DNA of 64,000 bases from Ancylobacter polymorphus (GTDB lineage Bacteria; Pseudomonadota; Alphaproteobacteria; Rhizobiales; Xanthobacteraceae). The DNA is taken from positions 62,001-126,000 of the forward strand of contig NZ_JAUSUI010000010.1 of NCBI RefSeq assembly GCF_030813495.1, in the 5' to 3' direction. The notes beneath the pieces were generated by a model. That model was given only the letters and a program-made list of their open reading frames with translations, was not told the origin of the DNA and did not search any database. Positions 35,919 to 43,489 of the stretch are shown here, in pieces. Numbering within the stretch: the stretch's first letter is position 1; the number at the start of each line of letters is the position of its first letter. A program made the translations under genes and the position numbers.

Positions 35919-36422
35919 ATGCGCAAGACGTCGATTGTCGCTGCTGGTCTCGCGGCCCTGACGCTGATGTCGGCAGCTGCCGACGCATCCGTCCAGGTGA
36001 CGTTCGTCAATCCGCAGAACTACAATGATCGTGACTTTCGCAGCTCCGGGACCCGCGACGAAATCATCGCCGAGTTTCAGCGTTACTTTGATCGGCTAGG
36101 CTCGCGATACCTGAAGGACGGGCAGTCGGTGCGGATTGAGGTACTCGATGCCAGGCTCGCCGGCGAATACGAGCCGTGGCGACCGCGCTTCAACGACGTT
36201 CGCATTCTGCGCGACATCACCCCGCCGCGCTTCAAGCTCCGCTACACGCTCACGCAAGGCAGAAAGGTCCTCGCCAAGGGCGAGGAGACCGTGTCCGATA
36301 TCAACTATCTCTGGAATCCCTCCGCCCAGCGCTCGAGCGAGCGCTTCGCCTATGAGAAGAACATGCTGAGCGACTGGTTCCGCAGGCGCTTCGTCGAGCT
36401 GAAGGCGGCGCGCGCGAGCTGA
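35919..36422 (+). CDS. Secreted DUF3016 domain-containing protein
   Basis: This 167-residue protein has a clear Sec signal peptide (MRKTSIVAAGLAALTLMSAAADA, cleavage likely after ADA) followed by the DUF3016 domain: VQVTFVNPQNYNDRDF, LGSRYLKDGQSVRIEVLDARLAGEYEPW and RFKLRYTLTQGRKVLAKGEE. It should be periplasmic, and function is unknown. It lies 61 bases after traH on the same strand, yet is not a known transfer gene, so it marks the start of cargo between the tra operon and traM/traR. GGAG precedes the chosen ATG. Confidence 0.85.
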   Translation: MRKTSIVAAGLAALTLMSAAADASVQVTFVNPQNYNDRDFRSSGTRDEIIAEFQRYFDRLGSRYLKDGQSVRIEVLDARLAGEYEPWRPRFNDVRILRDITPPRFKLRYTLTQGRKVLAKGEETVSDINYLWNPSAQRSSERFAYEKNMLSDWFRRRFVELKAARAS

Positions 36423-36432
36423 GGCGCGCTCG

Positions 36433-36903
36433 CTAGTCCTTGCCATTGGTCGTGCGATCGCCGCCCTTGCTGATCAGGCGGCGCGGCTTTCGCGCCGCCA
36501 ATGGTCGTAGCGCCCCCGAGCCGGCCGACGACAGGATGCGCCGGAAGGTGGGGCACTCCATGTGACTTGGTGCGGGACACGCTGCGGCGTGCCGTAGCCC
36601 ATCCCTCAGTGCGCTCAGCCGCTTGATGGTTCTGTCCAGCTCCTCGGCTTTGGCCGAGAGCTTGCCCCGCTCGATCCTCGGCTGCCCATCGGCCCCGAAC
36701 ATCCGGCCGATCTCGTCGAGCGAAAACCCCGCCGTCCGTCCCAACGCGATCAGCGCCAGGCGCTCGATCACCTCCGCATCGAAAAGACGCCGCAGACCCC
36801 GCCGTCCGCGTGAGGCGATCAGGCCCTTTTCCTCGTAGAACCGAAGTGTGGAGGCCGTGACGCCGGCGCGCCGCGCGACCTCTCCGATATCGAGTTCATT
36901 CAC
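36433..36903 (-). CDS. MerR-family regulator
   Basis: This 156-residue MerR protein has the winged HTH ELDIGEVARRAGVTASTLRFYEEKGLI and a dimerisation helix (IERGKLSAKAEELDRTIKRLSALRDGL). It is followed by a cysteine cluster, HAAACPAPSHMECPTFRRIL. The three cysteines may sense metal or redox state, as in several MerR branches. It diverges from a SAM methyltransferase gene, and the spacer holds a MerR-type promoter with a SoxR-box-like dyad. The basic tail after the cysteines is unusual for the family. Confidence 0.88.
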   Translation of the reverse strand: MNELDIGEVARRAGVTASTLRFYEEKGLIASRGRRGLRRLFDAEVIERLALIALGRTAGFSLDEIGRMFGADGQPRIERGKLSAKAEELDRTIKRLSALRDGLRHAAACPAPSHMECPTFRRILSSAGSGALRPLAARKPRRLISKGGDRTTNGKD

Positions 36904-36906
36904 GCC

Positions 36907-36937
36907 TTGACCTCAAGCCAACTTGAAGTGGCAAGGT
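36907..36937 (+). promoter_or_regulatory. MerR-type promoter with SoxR-box-like dyad
   Basis: A -35 TTGACC (36907-36912) and CAAGGT (36932-36937) are separated by 19 bases, the long spacer typical of MerR-activated promoters. Centred in the spacer is TCAAG CCAA CTTGA, close to the core of the SoxR box. It points to the methyltransferase gene, so the divergent MerR protein probably activates that gene. Confidence 0.58.
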
Positions 36938-36975
36938 GCCGGCTCAGCATCGCGAAGGCAAGCGGAGACCATCAA

Positions 36976-37824
36976 ATGAAGACAGCGGACGACATAAGGC
37001 GGGAGCAGCGCGAGCTGTGGAACGGGAGCAGCGGGAAGGGCTGGGTCGCGGCGCAGGATCTGCTCGACATGATGTTCCGGCCATTCGAGGACGTGCTGAC
37101 GGAAGCGGTCGACTCGAGCCCTGCGAAGGCCGTCCTCGACGTCGGCTGCGGGGCAGGCGCGACGACGCTCGCGATGTCGCGCCTTGTCGGCTCTTCCGGG
37201 AGATGCACGGGCGTCGATATTTCCGAGCCTTTGATCGCTGTGGCGCGGGCACGCGCCGCGCGTGAATCCCTTCCGGCCGAGTTCGTCGTCGCCGACGCCG
37301 AGACCTGTGCATTCGACGCCGCTGCCTACGACGCCATCGTCTCACGTTTCGGGGTGATGTTCTTCGCCGATCCCGTCGCGGCCTTTTCCAACCTGCGGCG
37401 TGCGGCGCGTACAGGCGCCGCCCTGCGCATTGTGGCCTGGCGCGGAGCGGACGAGAATCCGTTCATGACGGCCGCTGAGCGCGCCGCGGCTGGCCTTCTT
37501 CCGGAAATGCCGATGCGCAGCGCGGGAGGTCCCGGGCAGTTCGCCTTCGGAGATCGCGAACGGGTGCAGCATATCCTGAGGGAGAGCGACTGGGTCGACA
37601 TCGACCTCAGCCCGCTCGACCTGGTCTGCACCTTTCCCGAGGTCGACCTGATCCGGTACTTCACCACGCTTGGCCCGCTGCCGCGCCTGATCGGCGACTT
37701 GGACCAGGCGAGCAGAGCCCGCGTCATGGAGGCGGTCAGGCCGGCGTTCGATCCCTATGTGCTGGGCAGCGAGGTGCAGTTCACGGCGGCCTGCTGGTTG
37801 GTCACCGCGAGAGCTCCGCGCTGA
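36976..37824 (+). CDS. Class I SAM-dependent methyltransferase
   Basis: This 282-residue methyltransferase has motif I VLDVGCGAGATTLAM (near residue 55) and motif II CTGVDISEPLIAVA. They are followed by EFVVADAETCAF and DAIVSRFGVMFFADPVAAFSNLRRAARTGAALRIVAW. This is the UbiE/SmtA-like class, and the substrate is unknown. The ATG has GGAGACC upstream. It diverges from the MerR gene and is expected to be switched on by it, which suggests a stress- or toxin-linked methylation. Confidence 0.88.
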   Translation: MKTADDIRREQRELWNGSSGKGWVAAQDLLDMMFRPFEDVLTEAVDSSPAKAVLDVGCGAGATTLAMSRLVGSSGRCTGVDISEPLIAVARARAARESLPAEFVVADAETCAFDAAAYDAIVSRFGVMFFADPVAAFSNLRRAARTGAALRIVAWRGADENPFMTAAERAAAGLLPEMPMRSAGGPGQFAFGDRERVQHILRESDWVDIDLSPLDLVCTFPEVDLIRYFTTLGPLPRLIGDLDQASRARVMEAVRPAFDPYVLGSEVQFTAACWLVTARAPR

Positions 37825-37839
37825 ACGGACAATTGAGGC

Positions 37840-37872
37840 TTGACCCGGACCTTGGGGCCAGCCCCACAAGGT
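37840..37872 (+). promoter_or_regulatory. Dyad upstream of the second MerR gene
   Basis: After TTGACC (37840-37845) the stretch ACCTTG-N12-CAAGGT forms an outer dyad (37849-37872). Its centre holds TGGGGC CA GCCCCA. It lies 22 bases before the second MerR start, and autoregulation is the simplest reading. Confidence 0.45.
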
Positions 37873-37894
37873 CTGTGTCCGTGGAACGAAGCCT

Positions 37895-38653
37895 ATGACT
37901 GCGTGCACGCCTTTTCGAACTGCTGCCGAAACAGCCTGCCTTCTCGGTGTCACCGTGAAGGCGCTCCGCGTCTTTGAGCGGCATGGGCTGGTGCAGGCAC
38001 AGAGAACGGCTGCGGGTTGGAGGGTTTACGGCCCGAATGAGTTGCTGCGGCTGCACCAAGTCATTTGGCTGAAACGTCTCGGCCTCACGCTCGCTCAGAT
38101 CGCTGCCGTCTTGCATGACCGAAGCGTCGACCTCGACAGGCTTTTGGCTTTGCAGGAGGAAGTCCTGCTCGATCGAAAGCGCTCGATCGATCAAGCGCTG
38201 CGCCTGGTCAGAACGGCCCGGGCCAAGCTGATGCTCGGTGAAAGCCTCTCCTCGGACGAGTTGATCGCTCTGACAAAGGAGACAGCGATGACAAGAGAAA
38301 CCCCGGATTGGGCCGAAAGGATTTCGCCATCGATCGACCGCCATTTGACCGAAGCCGAAAGGGAAGAGCTCAAGGCACGCTATGATGGCGAAGCATGGGA
38401 ACGCCTCATTGCGGACACGAAATCTCTGCTGGGAACGGACCCGGCGGCACCTGCCGCACTCGTACTCGCCGGCAGATGGAAAGCACTGACCGCGGGCCTC
38501 ACAGGCGGAAATCAGGCCGTGAAGGAGAAACTCGAACACATACAGCGCGATGCTTGGGCGGACCCGCAAGCAGGGCAAACATTCCCGGTCACCCCTGATG
38601 TCCTCGCGTTCGTCAGAGCTGCCGTCGCAAAGCTCGACGCGCAAAATCACTGA
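37895..38653 (+). CDS. MerR-family regulator with TipAS-like C-terminal domain
   Basis: This 252-residue regulator has an N-terminal HTH (RTAAETACLLGVTVKALRVFERHGLVQAQRTAAGWRVYG), a coiled-coil linker and a C-terminal helical domain. That domain includes SIDRHLTEAEREELKARYDGEAWERLIAD and ALVLAGRWKALTAGLTGG, resembling the drug-binding TipAS type. Such proteins often respond to hydrophobic ligands or antibiotics. It is on the same strand as the methyltransferase and 70 bases downstream, with its own dyad. It may control itself and that gene. Confidence 0.85.
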   Translation: MTACTPFRTAAETACLLGVTVKALRVFERHGLVQAQRTAAGWRVYGPNELLRLHQVIWLKRLGLTLAQIAAVLHDRSVDLDRLLALQEEVLLDRKRSIDQALRLVRTARAKLMLGESLSSDELIALTKETAMTRETPDWAERISPSIDRHLTEAEREELKARYDGEAWERLIADTKSLLGTDPAAPAALVLAGRWKALTAGLTGGNQAVKEKLEHIQRDAWADPQAGQTFPVTPDVLAFVRAAVAKLDAQNH

Positions 38654-38913
38654 TCGATAGCAGGAGGACTCGATCCAGGGAGGCTGGCACGCGCCCGCCT
38701 CTTTGGAGCGTCCTGTTGAACTGAACAGGGCGGCATCTATCCCCCCGGCGCGTGTGAGAAAGCGGAAGAGCTCGAGCGGACCCTGGCCGTCCGGCGCGCA
38801 TCGTGACGATCTCGACGCGCTTGTCGGCCGCCCAGGCCGGCGACACGTCCGGCGTTCTCCTTCGACCACGGCTCCATTGTGCGTTTCTTGACGCTGGTGA
38901 GGCGCGAGTGAGC
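38654..38913. other. Gap after the MerR gene, no gene seen
   Basis: I see no supported gene in these 260 bases. The left part is GC-rich. Base composition turns sharply AT-rich at the right end, where the dif-like site begins. Confidence 0.35.
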
Positions 38914-38941
38914 GAGTCGCATAATCTGAATTATGGAATGT
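38914..38941. other. Candidate dif-like (XerC/XerD) recombination site
   Basis: A left arm GAGTCGCATAA, centre TCTGAA and right arm TTATGGAATGT have the 11-6-11 layout of dif. By eye, 8 of 11 bases match the XerC arm (GGTGCGCATAA) and about 7 of 11 the XerD arm (TTATGTTAAAT) of the E. coli site. The core is the dyad CATAAT CTGA ATTATG. Plasmids and some integrative elements carry such sites for dimer resolution or integration. Confidence 0.4.
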
Positions 38942-38957
38942 TATCAATGAGTTATGT

Positions 38958-39215
38958 CTAGTTCATTGCGCAATCGCTGGGTCGGCGGAACGTTAATCCT
39001 TGCGCCGACAACCACCGCTCGATGCGATCGGCGCTCGCTGGTCCGATCCCGCGTTCGCAGAGAATCTCGTCACGCGAGTACGACGTGGCAATGAGCGTGA
39101 GATTGCGTCCTCGCTCGCGCGGTGTTCTCCCGCCGACCCGGGCATGACGTCCGGAAAGCAGTGCGGTGACGATCGCCTGGGGAAGCCGCTTTGTACCGTT
39201 GGCATTTCTATCCAT
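38958..39215 (-). CDS. Hypothetical small protein (85 residues)
   Basis: The product MDRNANGTKRLPQAIVTALL continues SGRHARVGGRTPRERGRNLTLIATSYSRDEILCERGIGPASADRIERWLSAQGL. The segment around RGIGPASADRIERWL has the look of a helix-hairpin-helix, as in DNA-binding or RNA polymerase alpha C-terminal-like modules. No family is certain. I start at 39215. A second in-frame ATG at 39263 would add 16 residues. It lies in the spacer between the dif-like site and traM. Confidence 0.42.
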   Translation of the reverse strand: MDRNANGTKRLPQAIVTALLSGRHARVGGRTPRERGRNLTLIATSYSRDEILCERGIGPASADRIERWLSAQGLTFRRPSDCAMN

Positions 39216-39288
39216 TTCTTGCAGTCGGCTCACTACTGACAATTGCACGCATGATCTTCTCACCTAAACCGCAGTGAAGCAGAGGTCG

Positions 39289-39305
39289 CTCAAACTAGTT
39301 TTGAG
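39289..39305. promoter_or_regulatory. Near-perfect palindrome upstream of the folded region
   Basis: CTCAAA CTAGT TTTGAG is a 17-base near-palindrome in a relatively AT-rich stretch 300 bases before traM. It could be the operator of a LuxR-type or other regulator. It does not match the known tra box. Confidence 0.3.
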
Positions 39306-39360
39306 TCATTCGCTTCTGCGCGATTCACCGCTTCGCTCTAGCGATTGCGGCATCTCCTCT

Positions 39361-39560
39361 TTATAAGGGCCGCCAGGGCAGTACGCGCTGCCTCGGGGTG
39401 TGGAAACCCCTACTCAGCGGTCGGTGCCAACCGGGAAGGCACCAAGGATCCTCTGGCCTTACGGCCGGGGGCCTGTGACGCATGTCCAGGTGCCTCGGTG
39501 CTAAAGGTCGCAGGACCGTCTGAGTACGGTTTCCAACCCCCGGCTTGGGATCAGGGATTG
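39361..39560 (+). ncRNA. Candidate structured RNA upstream of traM
   Basis: Successive stems can be read directly: GGCAG TACGCG CTGCC, GGGGT GTGGAA ACCCC, GGTGCC AACCGGGAA GGCACC, GGCC TTA CGGCC and GGCCTG-N11-CAGGTGCC. These lie in about 130 bases with no credible coding frame, and further pairs are possible towards 39560. I do not recognise a known riboswitch, 6S, tmRNA, SRP or RNase P pattern. It may be an independent small RNA or a long traM leader. The strand is a guess from traM. Confidence 0.42.
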
Positions 39561-39606
39561 ACGTTTGCGGGGGCGCACCGCGGACGACCTTTGAAGAAGA
39601 AGACGG

Positions 39607-39927
39607 ATGGGAAACGACACGAACTGCGCTGTGCCGCCGGAGCACAAGGTAACGCTGAGGCCGGTCGTCGGCCTGACCGAGCATCTCTCCAAGCGGGATC
39701 TCGAACAGATCACGATTCAGGCGATCAAAAGGCATCGGAGCCTTCGCGATGCCGCCGAGTCGAAATATGAGGAATGGCGCAAGGCGCCGCCTTCCTCCGG
39801 TTGCGACACCGTCGGTCCCGCCCGCATCGCTTATGTCAGCGCGATGATCGACATGCACGCCCAGCAAACGCTCCTCTCGACGCTTCTCGATGTGCTTGGC
39901 CACGTCCCGCTCGTCCCGGCGGACTGA
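39607..39927 (+). CDS. traM: TraM, quorum-sensing antiactivator
   Basis: This 106-residue protein aligns with Ti-plasmid TraM: KVTLRPVVGLTEHLSKRDLEQITIQAIKRHRSLRDAAE in the first half, and GPARIAYVSAMIDMHAQQTLLSTLLDVLGHVP in the second, the helices that bind TraR. TraM holds TraR inactive until enough acyl-homoserine lactone accumulates. The gene converges on traR with 13 bases between stops. A weak AAGAAGAAG precedes the ATG. Confidence 0.9.
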   Translation: MGNDTNCAVPPEHKVTLRPVVGLTEHLSKRDLEQITIQAIKRHRSLRDAAESKYEEWRKAPPSSGCDTVGPARIAYVSAMIDMHAQQTLLSTLLDVLGHVPLVPAD

Positions 39928-39940
39928 CGAGACGGCCTGT

Positions 39941-40642
39941 TCAGATCAGCTTGAGCTTAGTGGCGAGCGCCGTCGCCTGTGCCAGGCTTCCGGCATCGAG
40001 CGCCTTGCGGGCATTGTTCAGGTGAAAATTCACCGTGGCGAACGACATGCCCTCGATGGAGGCGATATCCTTCATCGTCTTCCCTTCGGCAGACCATTTC
40101 AGGCACAGAGCCTGCTTGGCCTTCAGGTCGATTTCCACGCTGGCGGTCGGCTCGGCATCATGTTGCTCCATCTTCGCATGGAGTTGGGCGACGGCCGTGA
40201 CCGCCGCAATCTGATCGATATCGGTCTCAAGGCACAGTGACGGCTTGTGCGACGCCAGCGTCAGCATCGACATATGTCCAAACGCCGTGCGGATCGGGAT
40301 TGAGATCCCGGACCTGATGCCGAAATCGCCGGCTTCCGAATAGAAGCGTCGCAATGGCTTGGACAGCGAGCGCGGCGCGCCAGCCGCCCATGTGAACGCC
40401 TTCATCTGCTCCTTTGCCATGGAGACGACCGGGTCAATGCTCGCGAAATTCTGCGTCAGATATCGGCCTTGCCACTCGGGATGGTAGTTGGAAACTGCGA
40501 AGACGCGCACGGGCTGGACGTTCAGATAGGCATAGCAGTCGAAGCCAAGGTCCTGCACCAGCTCCGCCAGCGCCTCCTTGAGCATCTGCTCGGTACGCGC
40601 CAGGGATGAGACATCGGTCAGCCGTTGGAACCAGGTTCTCAT
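39941..40642 (-). CDS. traR: TraR, LuxR-type activator of conjugation
   Basis: This 233-residue LuxR-family protein has an N-terminal ligand domain whose signal-binding residues match TraR exactly in number: Y53, W57, Y61, D70 and W85 (SNYHPEW, RYLTQNF, SIDPVV, FTWAAG). The HTH is LKWSAEGKTMKDIASIEGMSFATVNFHLNNARKAL. The start at 40642 is fixed by GGAGGAATAAG. An upstream ATG at 40684 is not supported. It should bind N-acyl-homoserine lactone and switch on the tra genes, and TraM is its partner. No traI synthase is in the window. Confidence 0.92.
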   Translation of the reverse strand: MRTWFQRLTDVSSLARTEQMLKEALAELVQDLGFDCYAYLNVQPVRVFAVSNYHPEWQGRYLTQNFASIDPVVSMAKEQMKAFTWAAGAPRSLSKPLRRFYSEAGDFGIRSGISIPIRTAFGHMSMLTLASHKPSLCLETDIDQIAAVTAVAQLHAKMEQHDAEPTASVEIDLKAKQALCLKWSAEGKTMKDIASIEGMSFATVNFHLNNARKALDAGSLAQATALATKLKLI

Positions 40643-40743
40643 CTTATTCCTCCCTATCGCGGTCGCTCCGCCGCATGCCTTCAACGAGGCGTGTTCACCA
40701 CGCTTCAGGGACGGAAGCTCAAAAGACCTGTTGGAAGCGCCGC

Positions 40744-41688
40744 TCAGGGCGCGCGATCGGACGCGCAGCGTCCGATTATTGCGGCATGCGGGCTGCGACT
40801 CACCAGCGTGTCAACCATCCGGTCGATGAAACCTAGCAGTTCGGCCTCCTGCCGTAGCGCGCGGCGGTTGGGTGAACCGACGAGGAAAAGGGTGCGCTTG
40901 ATGGCAGGAGCCTCAATCGTGTGCGCCTGGACGGCGCCGCTCTCAATGTCTTCCCCGAAGGCGCCATAGGGCACGATGCTGGTCGCCAGCCCCCGTGCCA
41001 CCAGGGTCTTGATCGTATCAAGTGACTGCACGTCGAAGCTGATATTGACCGGCAGAGGAAAGGTGGCGGCCGCCCGGTGCACCGCCCGCCAAATGTGATC
41101 CCGGTCGCTTGCCAGCGCTAGGCTGGAGGCTATGGCGTCCTTGAATTGCACTGGGCCGGAGGGGAACGAGCTGTCATTGGCAGTAATGAACAGGAGCCTC
41201 TCCTCGGCGAGTGGCAGCCGCAACGAGCCAGTACCCTCTGCCAGATCATAGAGCAGAGCCAGATCAACCTCATCGCGCATTAAGATATCGCGCAGCACGA
41301 AACTCATCTGCTCGACGAGGCTGATGGATAGATCTGGTAGTTCCGCTTTGAAATTGACCATAGAATCCGCGCCAACGAGGCGCATAATACTCGGCGTCAG
41401 GCCGAGCACGACATGCTCGCGCCCTGGTCCGGCTAACGCCGCAAGCTCGTTCTTGGTCTCGTCGACGAGCCGCAAGATGCCGATCCCCCGCCGATAGAGC
41501 AGTTCGCCGGCCTTGGTCACGGTGATGCCGCGGGAATGGCGGACGAGCAGCTCCACGCCAAGCGTCATCTCGAGGTTGCGCAGCTGCAATCCGAGCGCGG
41601 TCTGGGAGATATTCAACAGCTCGGCCGCCTTGGTGATGTTGCCTGCCTCGACCGAACGGATGAAGTTATGGAGCTGTTTGAGATTGAT
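40744..41688 (-). CDS. LysR-type regulator with an apparent ATC start codon
   Basis: The gene encodes a full LysR regulator. The HTH begins INLKQLHNFIRSVEAGNITK, then AAELLNISQTALGLQLRNLE, followed by an effector domain to SRSPHAAIIG. The family N-terminus needs the first codon at 41686-41688, which reads ATC. An in-frame TGA lies seven codons upstream, and no ATG, GTG or TTG lies between. GGAAGG stands 8 bases before the ATC, as for a real start. The first standard start is TTG at 41616, which would remove half of the HTH. Either ATC is used or the start has mutated. It lies 15 bases after the aldolase gene on the same strand. Confidence 0.78.
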   Translation of the reverse strand: MNLKQLHNFIRSVEAGNITKAAELLNISQTALGLQLRNLEMTLGVELLVRHSRGITVTKAGELLYRRGIGILRLVDETKNELAALAGPGREHVVLGLTPSIMRLVGADSMVNFKAELPDLSISLVEQMSFVLRDILMRDEVDLALLYDLAEGTGSLRLPLAEERLLFITANDSSFPSGPVQFKDAIASSLALASDRDHIWRAVHRAAATFPLPVNISFDVQSLDTIKTLVARGLATSIVPYGAFGEDIESGAVQAHTIEAPAIKRTLFLVGSPNRRALRQEAELLGFIDRMVDTLVSRSPHAAIIGRCASDRAP

Positions 41689-41703
41689 GGCTCGTGCCTT
41701 CCG

Positions 41704-42414
41704 TCAAAGCGTGATGGCGGCTCCCCGGCGGGCGCGGCGCACCAGATAATCGAAATTGATGATGTATTGGTCTGACCGGTCAAGATTGCGCTGGAGGCTC
41801 GCCACGTCCTTTTCTGCAAAAGTTGGTGAGGCTCCGCCCCAACTTTGCGCGAGGAGCTGATCCTCGCAGGCCCGCTCCAACATCATTAGACGGATCACCG
41901 CTTCCTCGATCGAGGCACCAGTCACCGCCACCCCGTGTGCGCGCATGAACACCGCCTTGCTCGCCCCGAGCGCCCGGGCCAGCGCTGCCCCGGTTTCCTG
42001 GCTGCGGATCAAATCGACCGTCTCGCTATAGGTCGACAGTCCGCCCGCGAACAGAGCGCAAGGCTGGGAGACAATCGGCCACGGCCGGTCCGTCGCGCAA
42101 AAGGCGATGGCGTATTTCGGATGGGCATGGATCACCGCATTCACATCCGGCCGTACCCGCAGGATCTCCGAATGGATGAACACCTCACTGTGCCGCCGGC
42201 CGCCACCGCCGACCTTTTCGCCCTCGATGTTGCAGGTAACGATGCTATCGAGGGTAAACTCCTCGAACCCGACGCTGTGCGGTTTCATTAAGAATAGCGT
42301 CGGGTCGTCAGGCGTACGCACCGAGATGTGGCCTCGGGTGAAATCCCCCTGCCCGGCCGCATCGAGCACCAGCCCGGCATCAATCAGCTTCTGCTTCAGA
42401 TCATCGCTTGTCAT
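41704..42414 (-). CDS. Class II aldolase/adducin-family protein
   Basis: This 236-residue protein of the class II aldolase fold has the metal-binding residues visible: GGGGRRHSEVFIHSEIL (glutamate), VIHAHPKYAIA (two histidines) and RAHGVAVTG (third histidine). Members cleave sugar phosphates or act as decarboxylases or aldolases on hydroxy-acids in aromatic pathways. It lies between the VanB-type reductase and the LysR gene, all leftward, so it likely belongs to the catabolic pathway. The substrate is not evident. Confidence 0.88.
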   Translation of the reverse strand: MTSDDLKQKLIDAGLVLDAAGQGDFTRGHISVRTPDDPTLFLMKPHSVGFEEFTLDSIVTCNIEGEKVGGGGRRHSEVFIHSEILRVRPDVNAVIHAHPKYAIAFCATDRPWPIVSQPCALFAGGLSTYSETVDLIRSQETGAALARALGASKAVFMRAHGVAVTGASIEEAVIRLMMLERACEDQLLAQSWGGASPTFAEKDVASLQRNLDRSDQYIINFDYLVRRARRGAAITL

Positions 42415-42459
42415 GGTCTCTCCAGGAAACGACGCCCACGCGGCGCACGTTCGAACCGC

Positions 42460-43425
42460 TCACAGCGCCAGCACGAGGCGCGGGGATTTCGAGCCCGAGC
42501 AGCAGACCATGATGGCGTCGTTCTGCGCCTTCTCTCGCTCGCTGAGCACCATGTCGCGATGGTCGGGCTCGCCTTCCAGCACGGTTACCCGACAGGCCCC
42601 GCAAATCCCCTGCTCGCACGAGAAATCGACGTCGAGACCCTGTTCGCGCAGCACTTCGAGAATCGACTTGCCCTCGGGCACCACGAACTCCTTGCCGCTC
42701 GCCTGCAGCGCGACCACGAAGCCGCCCTGCGGCGCTTCCATCGGCGCGGCGGCGAAGCGCTCCAGATGTACTCGCTCGGCCGGCAGCGCGGCGGTGGCCG
42801 CCTCGAAGCCGGTCAGCATCGGCGCTGGGCCGCAGCAATAAAAGTGCGCGCCGTCCGGCGCCGCGGCGACGATCCCGGCAATGTCGAGGAAGCGGCCGGC
42901 GGATTCGCTGTCGATGTGCAGATGTGCGCCGAGCGCCTCGAGCTCGCGTGCGAAGGCGACGTCGCGCCGGTCGCGGCACGCATAGTGGATCTCGAACGAT
43001 TGCCCCAGCGCGATCAACCGCTGTGCCATGCACCAGATCGGCGTGATTCCGATGCCGCCGGCGATCAACACGCTGTGCGGCGCGCCCTCCTCAAGGGGGA
43101 AATTATTGCGCGGTCGGCCGACCTTTAGCATCGTGCCGACGCGCAGCGTGTCGTGCATGGCGACCGAACCGCCGCGCCCGGCGGCGTCCCGCTTGACCCC
43201 GATCACATAGGAGGCCGGCGCCTCGCCGCTCGCCACCAGCGAATAGGGGCGGACCATACCGTTGGGCAGATGGATGTCGACATGCGACCCCGGCGCAACC
43301 GCCGGCAGCGGGCGGCCGTCGAGGCGCTCGAATTCATAGAGATTGGTGTCGTGGGCGGCGAGACGGATCGCCACGAGGCGCATGTCAATGGTCGAGCCCT
43401 CGCCTGAGCCCTCGGCGTGCTGCAT
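42460..43425 (-). CDS. VanB-type oxygenase reductase (FMN, NAD, [2Fe-2S])
   Basis: This 321-residue phthalate-dioxygenase-reductase-like protein has an N-terminal flavin domain (VDIHLPNGMVRPYSLVASGE, with the RxYS flavin motif), a nucleotide domain (HSVLIAGGIGITPIWCMAQ and YCCGPAPML) and a C-terminal plant-type ferredoxin domain CEQGICGACRVTV followed by MVCCSG. It passes electrons from NADH to a Rieske oxygenase, most likely the one encoded divergently at 44437. Its gene is followed by the aldolase and LysR genes. Confidence 0.93.
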   Translation of the reverse strand: MQHAEGSGEGSTIDMRLVAIRLAAHDTNLYEFERLDGRPLPAVAPGSHVDIHLPNGMVRPYSLVASGEAPASYVIGVKRDAAGRGGSVAMHDTLRVGTMLKVGRPRNNFPLEEGAPHSVLIAGGIGITPIWCMAQRLIALGQSFEIHYACRDRRDVAFARELEALGAHLHIDSESAGRFLDIAGIVAAAPDGAHFYCCGPAPMLTGFEAATAALPAERVHLERFAAAPMEAPQGGFVVALQASGKEFVVPEGKSILEVLREQGLDVDFSCEQGICGACRVTVLEGEPDHRDMVLSEREKAQNDAIMVCCSGSKSPRLVLAL

Positions 43426-43489
43426 ATCGTTCTCCCTAGGCCGCGTCCTGCCCGGCGGGGCGGCGCGGTCGTCTTGTTCCTCGTTAAAA

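Noticed and set aside
39361-39560. Known RNA identity for the folded region (riboswitch, 6S, tmRNA, SRP, RNase P, rRNA fragment or group II intron)
   Set aside because: I compared the signature blocks of each by eye and none fits. For example, there is no domain V hairpin, no GAGGAAAGTC of RNase P and no B12 box.
41616-41618. TTG as the start of the LysR gene
   Set aside because: It would delete the first half of the HTH, while the upstream codons encode an intact conserved LysR N-terminus down to the ATC with a proper ribosome site.
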